The notes under the pieces: model-generated
What the model was told of the DNA's origin: nothing
The model's input: only the letters and a program-made list of their open reading frames with translations
The model's database searches: none
Assembly: GCF_030151805.1 (NCBI RefSeq)
Contig: NZ_JASLCN010000041.1
Coordinates: forward strand, 1-10,975
Direction: 5' to 3'
Source of the DNA: Fluviicola sp.
GTDB taxonomy: Bacteria; Bacteroidota; Bacteroidia; Flavobacteriales_D; Crocinitomicaceae
DNA length: 10,975 bases
Made by a program: the position numbers and the translations under genes
In this document: piece by piece, positions 6,225 through 10,975 of the stretch
Layout: every line of letters begins with the position of its first letter
How positions within the stretch are numbered: position 1 is the stretch's first letter

Positions 6225-9071
6225 ATGAGTCTTGACGAACAAAACAAAACAATTGACATTTACGGAGCCAGAGAACACAATTTAAAGGATATCCACCTGG
6301 AAATTCCCCGCGACAAACTGGTTGTGTTTACTGGCTTGAGCGGAAGCGGAAAATCCTCGTTGGCTTTCGACACGATCTTTGCAGAAGGACAGCGAAGATA
6401 CATCGAAACATTTTCGTCTTATGCCCGCCAGTTTTTAGGCGGAATGGAACGACCGGATGTGGATAAAATCAATGGTTTGAGCCCGGTAATTTCCATCGAA
6501 CAAAAAACGGTTTCGCGAAGCCCGCGATCAACCGTCGGAACCATTACCGAAATCTACGATTTCATGCGTTTGCTTTATGCACGGATCGGTACGGCTTATT
6601 CGTATGAAACGGGCGAACAAATGGTGAAATATTCCGACGACCAGATTACCGATCTGATCATTGAACAATTCGACGGAAAGAAAGTACTGATTCTTGCTCC
6701 CAAGATTAAAGGAAGAAAAGGACATTACCGGGAACTTTTCGAGCAAATTGCCAAAATGGGCTACTCAAAAGTTCGGATCGACGGTGAAATCCAGGAAATC
6801 GAAAAAGGCATGCGCCTCGATCGCTACAAAATTCACGACATTGAAATCGTCATTGACCGGATTCAGGTGAAGGCAGATGATCGCAAACGACTGTACGACG
6901 CGATTACGACAGCCATGAAGCACGGTGGTAAAAGCATGATGATCCAGGAATTCGACAGCAATCACGTACGGCATTTTTCCCGTTTACTCATGTGTCCGAC
7001 AAGTGGGATTTCGTACCCGGAACCGGAACCGAATTTATTTTCATTCAACTCACCTTACGGAGCTTGCCCAACGTGTGTTGGTTTAGGTGAAATTTCCGAA
7101 ATTGACCGTGATAAAGTAATTCCCGATCCGAAATTGAGTATCAAAAAAGGCGGTTTGGCTCCAATCGGGGAATACAAACGAAACTGGTTTTTTGAACGTA
7201 TCGAAGCTTTTCTGCAACAGGAAGGTTATACCATCAATACTCCGATTGCAGATTTGCCGGATGAGTTGATCCACGTGATTCTGAACGGAAACGAAGGTTT
7301 GGAACAAAGCGGAAAAGATGCCAGTATTCAATTCGAAGGACTTGGAAACTTCATGGCAAGACATGCCGAGGAAAGTACAGCCGGAATTCAGCGCTGGGCT
7401 CAGAGTTTCATGAATAAAATTACCTGTCCGGAATGCCATGGCGCACGCTTGAAAAAAGAAGCGCTGCATTTCAAAGTAAGCGGAAAAACACTTGGAGAAG
7501 TTGCCACTCTGGATATCCAGGAGTTGGCTCTTTGGCTTGAAAATATTGAAGATTCGTTGAATAAGGAACAACAGGTGATCGGAACAGAAATTCTGAAAGA
7601 AATCCGTGCACGCGTTCGTTTCATCCTGGAAGTCGGATTGGAATATTTGACCTTGCATCGCTCTGCGCGCAGTTTATCCGGCGGAGAGGCACAACGGATC
7701 CGTTTGGCTACACAAATCGGTTCCGAACTGATGAACGTACTTTACATCCTGGATGAACCGAGTATCGGTTTGCATCAGCGCGACAATACCCGTTTGATCA
7801 ATTCCCTGAAAAGATTGCGTGATACCGGAAATTCGGTGATTGTGGTGGAACACGACCGTGAAATGATGGAAGCTGCAGATTTTGTGGTAGACATCGGTCC
7901 GGGAGCGGGAGTCCACGGTGGAGAAATCGTGAATGCAGCACCGTTCAACGAACTCATTTCGAATGATTCGATCACGACCAAATATTTAAGAGGCGAACTG
8001 GAAATTGAAATTCCGAAAAAACGCCGGAAAGGAAACGGAAAAAAACTGGTTCTAAAAGGCGCAAGCGGAAATAACCTGAAGAATGTGGATCTGACGATTC
8101 CTTTGGGAACTTTGACTTGTGTAACGGGGGTTTCCGGAAGTGGAAAATCAACCTTGATCAACCACACGCTCTACCCGATTCTGAATGCACATATTTACAA
8201 CGGCGTGAAAAAACCAATGCCTTACAAGAAGATTGAAGGATTGGAACTGCTGGATAAAGTGATCGAAATTGATCAAAGCCCGATCGGTCGTACACCACGA
8301 AGTAATCCGGCAACATACACGAATGTATTCACGGAGATTCGTTCGTTGTTTGCAGCACTTCCTGAATCCCAGATCCGCGGATACAAAGCCGGAAGGTTCT
8401 CATTCAACGTAGCGGGAGGTCGTTGTGACACCTGCGGCGGCGGCGGTTTAAAAGTGATCGAAATGAATTTCCTTCCAGATGTGTATGTGGAATGTGAAAC
8501 CTGCAATGGAAAACGCTACAACCGCGAAACACTGGAGGTTCGTTTCAAAGGGAAATCCATCAACGACGTGTTGGAAATGACTATTGAGGATGCGGTTGTT
8601 TTCTTTGAAAGTATTCCGAAAATTCACCGCGTCCTGGAAACCTTGAATTCGGTTGGTTTGGGTTACATCAAATTGGGGCAGCCTTCCACAACTGTAAGTG
8701 GTGGAGAAGCTCAACGGATTAAACTTGCAGGCGAATTAACCAAGCGCGGAACAGGAAGTACGATTTACATTTTGGATGAGCCAAGTACCGGACTTCATTT
8801 TGAAGATATTCGCCTGTTGATTGCTGTTTTACAGCGTTTGGTGGATGAAGGAAATACTGTTTTGGTGATTGAACACAACCTGGACATTGTCAAAGTGGCG
8901 GATCACATCATCGATGTGGGACCGGAAGGAGGCCGCGGTGGAGGAAATATCGTTTGTACGGGAACTCCGGAAGAAATTATTAAAAAATATACCGATATTT
9001 CTCATACAGCCAAATACCTGAAAATGGAAATGGATCATATGGAAAAACTGAGAAAAGAACTCAAAAAATAA
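6225..9071 (+). CDS. uvrA: UvrABC excision nuclease subunit A
   Basis: This is full-length UvrA (948 residues; E. coli has 940), the tandem ABC ATPase that finds bulky DNA damage and loads UvrB in nucleotide excision repair. The first ATPase has Walker A GLSGSGKS (37-44), signature LSGGEAQR (484-491) and Walker B YILDEPS (Asp510, Glu511). The second has GVSGSGKS (635-642), VSGGEAQR (824-831) and YILDEPS (Asp851, Glu852). The C-terminal zinc module is intact (Cys734, Cys737, Cys757, Cys760), and a CPEC pair lies at 401-404. The first zinc module reads CPTS (257-260) then CPTC (281-284), so one of four expected cysteines is Ser260. The start ATG is 26 bases after the preceding gene; I see no clear promoter box in that gap, so co-transcription or a promoter inside the upstream gene is likely. 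The gene is complete, with no frameshift. Confidence 0.98.
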   Translation: MSLDEQNKTIDIYGAREHNLKDIHLEIPRDKLVVFTGLSGSGKSSLAFDTIFAEGQRRYIETFSSYARQFLGGMERPDVDKINGLSPVISIEQKTVSRSPRSTVGTITEIYDFMRLLYARIGTAYSYETGEQMVKYSDDQITDLIIEQFDGKKVLILAPKIKGRKGHYRELFEQIAKMGYSKVRIDGEIQEIEKGMRLDRYKIHDIEIVIDRIQVKADDRKRLYDAITTAMKHGGKSMMIQEFDSNHVRHFSRLLMCPTSGISYPEPEPNLFSFNSPYGACPTCVGLGEISEIDRDKVIPDPKLSIKKGGLAPIGEYKRNWFFERIEAFLQQEGYTINTPIADLPDELIHVILNGNEGLEQSGKDASIQFEGLGNFMARHAEESTAGIQRWAQSFMNKITCPECHGARLKKEALHFKVSGKTLGEVATLDIQELALWLENIEDSLNKEQQVIGTEILKEIRARVRFILEVGLEYLTLHRSARSLSGGEAQRIRLATQIGSELMNVLYILDEPSIGLHQRDNTRLINSLKRLRDTGNSVIVVEHDREMMEAADFVVDIGPGAGVHGGEIVNAAPFNELISNDSITTKYLRGELEIEIPKKRRKGNGKKLVLKGASGNNLKNVDLTIPLGTLTCVTGVSGSGKSTLINHTLYPILNAHIYNGVKKPMPYKKIEGLELLDKVIEIDQSPIGRTPRSNPATYTNVFTEIRSLFAALPESQIRGYKAGRFSFNVAGGRCDTCGGGGLKVIEMNFLPDVYVECETCNGKRYNRETLEVRFKGKSINDVLEMTIEDAVVFFESIPKIHRVLETLNSVGLGYIKLGQPSTTVSGGEAQRIKLAGELTKRGTGSTIYILDEPSTGLHFEDIRLLIAVLQRLVDEGNTVLVIEHNLDIVKVADHIIDVGPEGGRGGGNIVCTGTPEEIIKKYTDISHTAKYLKMEMDHMEKLRKELKK

Positions 9072-9086
9072 TGGTCTCATAACATT

Positions 9087-9149
9087 CTATGTGCTCTATG
9101 TATCTTTGTGGTTTGTTCTGAACCACATAAAACACATAGAGCACAATAG
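9087..9149. repeat. Large imperfect palindrome of CTATGTG-like units; possible bidirectional terminator
   Basis: The region between convergent genes folds into a long hairpin. The outer stem is 12 perfect pairs (9090-9101 with 9134-9145), extended by CTAT/ATAG with one bulge. A small internal loop follows, then an inner stem of 7 pairs (TGTGGTT 9107-9113 with AACCACA 9121-9127) and a 7-base loop. The left arm also contains spaced copies of a (C)TATGTG/TTTGTGG unit at 9-10 base steps, mirrored as CACATAG-type units on the right arm. TTTT at 9150-9153 follows on the + strand, so it may terminate uvrA. The internal repetition is more than a terminator needs and suggests an interspersed palindromic element. 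I recall similar CACATAG-type intergenic sequences in Flavobacteriia, but have not verified this. Confidence 0.7.
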
Positions 9150-9206
9150 TTTTCTCACGTTGAAGAGTCTGCTACATTTTCAATGTATCGTGTCCCTTCT
9201 TGTTTA

Positions 9207-9671
9207 TTATTTTCCAGGCTGAATCGTTTCAACCGCTTCACACAACGGTGTTACCTGCTCAAGCGTAAGTGGCCCAACACGTTTGTCGTAGAAACGGTAA
9301 AGTTTTCCCTCGATCTCAATATAGGATTCGAAATGGATCAATTCTCTCCCCATCATCTTTTCCATGTATATCACTGAATGTGCTTTTGTAGAAAGAAGCT
9401 TTTTATCCGGATCTGCAGCGATATTTGCTTTTAATATTTCGAGCGTCATGTCATACGCCGGCTCTACAGAGATCACAAAATTCTCACCGGAAATGTAATA
9501 GCTGTAAGTTTGCTCGATGGCTTTCACTCCTTTCGGGACAATCATCGTTGCGTTGATTTCGATCGGGGCAAGACTGATACGTTCTTTTCCGGCAGGAACA
9601 TCGTTCTGTGCCGAAACAAATGTGGTGCAACTAACCGTTGCAACGATTGCCAATGCAATTGTTTTGTTCAT
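9207..9671 (-). CDS. Small secreted protein of unknown function
   Basis: I do not recognise this 154-residue protein. It begins with a clear Sec signal peptide (MNKTIALAIVATV...), most likely cut after VSA at residue 21, leaving a mature protein of about 133 residues that starts QNDVPAGK. Cys15 inside the signal is not in a good lipobox. The mature part looks like one compact alpha/beta domain: strands around 32-45 and 54-70, a helix around 74-85, strands around 97-128, and a C-terminal helix LTLEQVTPLCEAVETI. It has only one cysteine (144) outside the signal, no obvious catalytic motif and no membrane segment. ATG 9671 is chosen because the longer in-frame TTG start (9692) would use the last bases of the -7 promoter box. 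It is transcribed alone, converging on uvrA, with a terminator separating it from the OmpA-family gene upstream. Confidence 0.75.
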   Translation of the reverse strand: MNKTIALAIVATVSCTTFVSAQNDVPAGKERISLAPIEINATMIVPKGVKAIEQTYSYYISGENFVISVEPAYDMTLEILKANIAADPDKKLLSTKAHSVIYMEKMMGRELIHFESYIEIEGKLYRFYDKRVGPLTLEQVTPLCEAVETIQPGK

Positions 9672-9689
9672 GGTGATTTGTTTTTGACG

Positions 9690-9697
9690 CAAAGATA
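9690..9697 (-). promoter_or_regulatory. Bacteroidota -7 promoter box (TATCTTTG) for the small secreted protein gene
   Basis: On the minus strand TATCTTTG matches TAnnTTTG exactly and ends 18 bases before the ATG at 9671, similar to the spacing seen before the lytic transglycosylase gene. No good TTG -33 element lies at the usual distance; the nearest candidate is about 27 bases upstream of the box. Its position rules out the longer TTG start at 9692. Confidence 0.5.
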
Positions 9698-9890
9698 ATC
9701 GTCCTGCCTGAATAGACGGTTAAGCAATCACGCAATGAAACAGTCCCGTTTGCTGAATGCAAAAACCCAGAAACGATTCTTGCCTGAATTTCAGCGTCTT
9801 CCAAACCACACTGATTTCTCCTTTACTTCTAAAATCTTCAAATGTTTTACTCTGCGAGTTTAATCTTTTCTGTTTTAAGGTCCTTGAAAA

Positions 9891-9921
9891 CAAAAAAGCG
9901 CCCATCAACTGACGGACGCTT
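9891..9921 (-). terminator. Rho-independent terminator of the OmpA-family gene
   Basis: On the minus strand AAGCGTCC pairs with GGGCGCTT (8 pairs, one of them G-U; + strand 9914-9921 and 9896-9903) around a 10-base loop, followed by a run of six T that begins with the last two stem bases. It sits 16 bases past the stop codon at 9938. This is a standard intrinsic terminator and separates the OmpA-family gene from the small secreted protein gene downstream. Confidence 0.85.
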
Positions 9922-9937
9922 CTTGTATGTGTGAAGT

Positions 9938-10975
9938 TTAAATCTTCACCACCAGGAATTCTGTTCTGCGGTTCACAGCATGCTGTTCTTCCGTGTATTT
10001 CGGTTGTTTTTTCGGTCCTTCACAGGTACAACCATTTAATATTTTTGTTTCTCCGTATCCTTTTCCGGAAATACGCCACGGATCTTTGATTCTTGATTTG
10101 ATGTATTCGGCCGAAGCATCTGCTCTTTTCTGAGAAAGTTCCAGGTTTTTAGCTGCTGTTCCTCTACAATCCGTGTGAGAACCCAACTCAACGACCATTG
10201 TCGGGAATTCATTCATAATTGCAACGATCTTATCCAATTCAATTGCCGCATCAGGGCGGATATTGAATTTCGCCAGGTCAAAATAGATCGGTTTCAGGTC
10301 AATTGCCTTTGCCAGATCCGTTCCGACTTCCATTTTTTCAATAGACAAATTCAAATCTTTCGAAACATCATACAATCCCGGAACGGTCAACTCTTTGTTG
10401 TATGTCGTTCCTTTCGGCAAATACCCTTTTTTCTCCATCCGGATATTGTATGAAACGCGGTCGTTCAGCTTCTTGTCGTAAATCGGACGTTTGATAAGGC
10501 CATCTTTGTTTGTATAAAACACTTCCTCTTTTCCGGTCATGTTATTGATCAGCGTTACTTTCACGCTGTCTAACACCGCACTGGATTTTTTATCCAATAC
10601 TTTGATCAGCAACATGAATCCGGGGTCTTTTTCCAGCACCAGATCAGTCGTTAATACTTCCGGTGAATCATCGCCGATGGCAAGTGTTCCCGTCGATTCA
10701 AAGTAATCCTTCTTCGCGCCATCAAATTGAAACTTCCCGATTTCCGGCGTTTCGTAAACCACTTCTGCATTTTCATCGGAAGTAAACGTTCCCAGGTCTT
10801 TTCCTTTTTCATCTTTCAGTTTGACTGCAACGCCGCTCAGTTTGTTTCCTTTCTCGTCTTTGACGTTGATTTTAATCGTTCTTGCAAATGAAAAGGGTTT
10901 ATCCATCGAAAACATGTACAAATCATCGTTTCCTTTTCCGCCTGACCGGTTTGATGAAAACATTCCGGATTTCGC
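9938..10975 (-). CDS. OmpA-family protein with PD40 remnant and two Ig-like/regulatory-type domains, C-terminal part (5' end outside the window)
   Basis: The gene runs off the right edge; its frame stays open past the ATG at 10963 (AKSG precedes it), so that ATG is internal. Counting from it, residues 1-18 (MFSSNRSGGKGNDDLYMF) are the end of a PD40/WD40-like propeller blade. Two beta-rich segments follow, about 28-110 and 117-207, resembling carboxypeptidase-regulatory or CNA-B-like domains. An OmpA C-terminal domain begins at about 225 (IYFDLAKFNIRPDA) and contains the peptidoglycan-binding Asp265 of GSHTDCRG and the Arg of NRRTEF (331-336). It would tie the outer membrane to peptidoglycan from the periplasm. 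The order propeller, regulatory-like domain, OmpA is that of the T9SS-associated protein PorE and related Bacteroidota proteins, but many paralogues share it, so no symbol is given. An insert with CTC (312-314) separates the last strands. A strong terminator follows. Confidence 0.88.
   Translation of the reverse strand, partial: AKSGMFSSNRSGGKGNDDLYMFSMDKPFSFARTIKINVKDEKGNKLSGVAVKLKDEKGKDLGTFTSDENAEVVYETPEIGKFQFDGAKKDYFESTGTLAIGDDSPEVLTTDLVLEKDPGFMLLIKVLDKKSSAVLDSVKVTLINNMTGKEEVFYTNKDGLIKRPIYDKKLNDRVSYNIRMEKKGYLPKGTTYNKELTVPGLYDVSKDLNLSIEKMEVGTDLAKAIDLKPIYFDLAKFNIRPDAAIELDKIVAIMNEFPTMVVELGSHTDCRGTAAKNLELSQKRADASAEYIKSRIKDPWRISGKGYGETKILNGCTCEGPKKQPKYTEEQHAVNRRTEFLVVKI

Noticed and set aside
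7083..7658. 191-codon minus-strand reading frame opposite uvrA
   Set aside because: It lies wholly antisense to the conserved UvrA coding sequence, is rich in Phe, Ser and Cys as expected from reverse-complemented codons, and has no start signal. The same applies to the other antisense frames over uvrA, rfbC and the kinase gene.
9072..9206. RNA gene in the uvrA downstream gap
   Set aside because: The structure present is fully explained by the palindrome; there is no tRNA-like fold, no promoter box and no spacer-repeat pattern as in CRISPR.
9672..9692. Longer TTG start for the small secreted protein
   Set aside because: The TTG is formed by the last three bases of the -7 box TATCTTTG, so it would lie upstream of the transcript start.
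9720..9908. 62-codon minus-strand reading frame between the OmpA-family gene and the small secreted protein gene
   Set aside because: Its ATG lies inside the terminator stem of the OmpA-family gene, no promoter box precedes it, and the composition shows no signal peptide or motif. A protein search of its C-terminal half against related genomes would be needed to revive it as a repeat or gene remnant.
9931..9949. GTGAAG...CTTCAC inverted repeat across the OmpA-family stop codon
   Set aside because: Only six pairs, no T-run, and a much better terminator lies just downstream.

Overview
The window looks like chromosome of a member of the Bacteroidota, probably Flavobacteriales-like; I cannot place it more finely. 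The grounds are: two perfect matches to the Bacteroidota -7 promoter box TAnnTTTG, starts without convincing Shine-Dalgarno sequences, a tyrosine kinase ending in a Gly-Tyr repeat, an OmpA-family protein with a PD40-type propeller remnant and inserted regulatory-type domains, and lipoprotein signals typical of the group.

Left part (1-5232, + strand): the 3' end of a surface polysaccharide (capsule/EPS) operon. It holds the C-terminal part of a GT4 glycosyltransferase, a Wza-type export lipoprotein, a Wzc-type co-polymerase/tyrosine autokinase, a dTDP-4-dehydrorhamnose 3,5-epimerase (RfbC/RmlC) and a WecA/MraY-family polyprenyl-phosphate sugar-1-phosphate transferase. Junctions are an 11-base overlap, then gaps of 1, 4 and 5 bases, so the genes are almost certainly co-transcribed and probably translationally coupled. 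Together they would start a lipid-linked glycan (WecA-like), add sugars (GT4), supply a rhamnose-type nucleotide sugar (RfbC), control chain length (Wzc) and export the polymer (Wza). Flippase, polymerase, phosphatase and the other rml genes are not in the window.

Middle part (5233-9071, + strand): after a short gap with a -7 box and an 8-bp inverted repeat comes a lipoprotein lytic transglycosylase of the MltD/SLT type, then a full-length uvrA (nucleotide excision repair). These are cell-wall and housekeeping genes that follow the polysaccharide operon.

Right part (9072-10975): uvrA converges on a minus-strand pair. Between them lies a 63-base imperfect palindrome built from CTATGTG-like units, possibly an interspersed repeat and/or bidirectional terminator. 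The minus-strand genes are a small secreted protein of unknown function with its own -7 box, and, upstream of it behind a clear rho-independent terminator, the C-terminal part of an OmpA-family peptidoglycan-anchored protein that runs off the right edge.

I see no RNA gene, CRISPR array, transposase, prophage or defence system. The window is mostly ordinary. The points most worth a second look are an in-phase A AAA AAG slippery heptamer at the end of the Wzc gene whose -1 frame stops in an ATGA overlap with the next start, the intergenic palindrome, and the hairpin over the lytic transglycosylase start.
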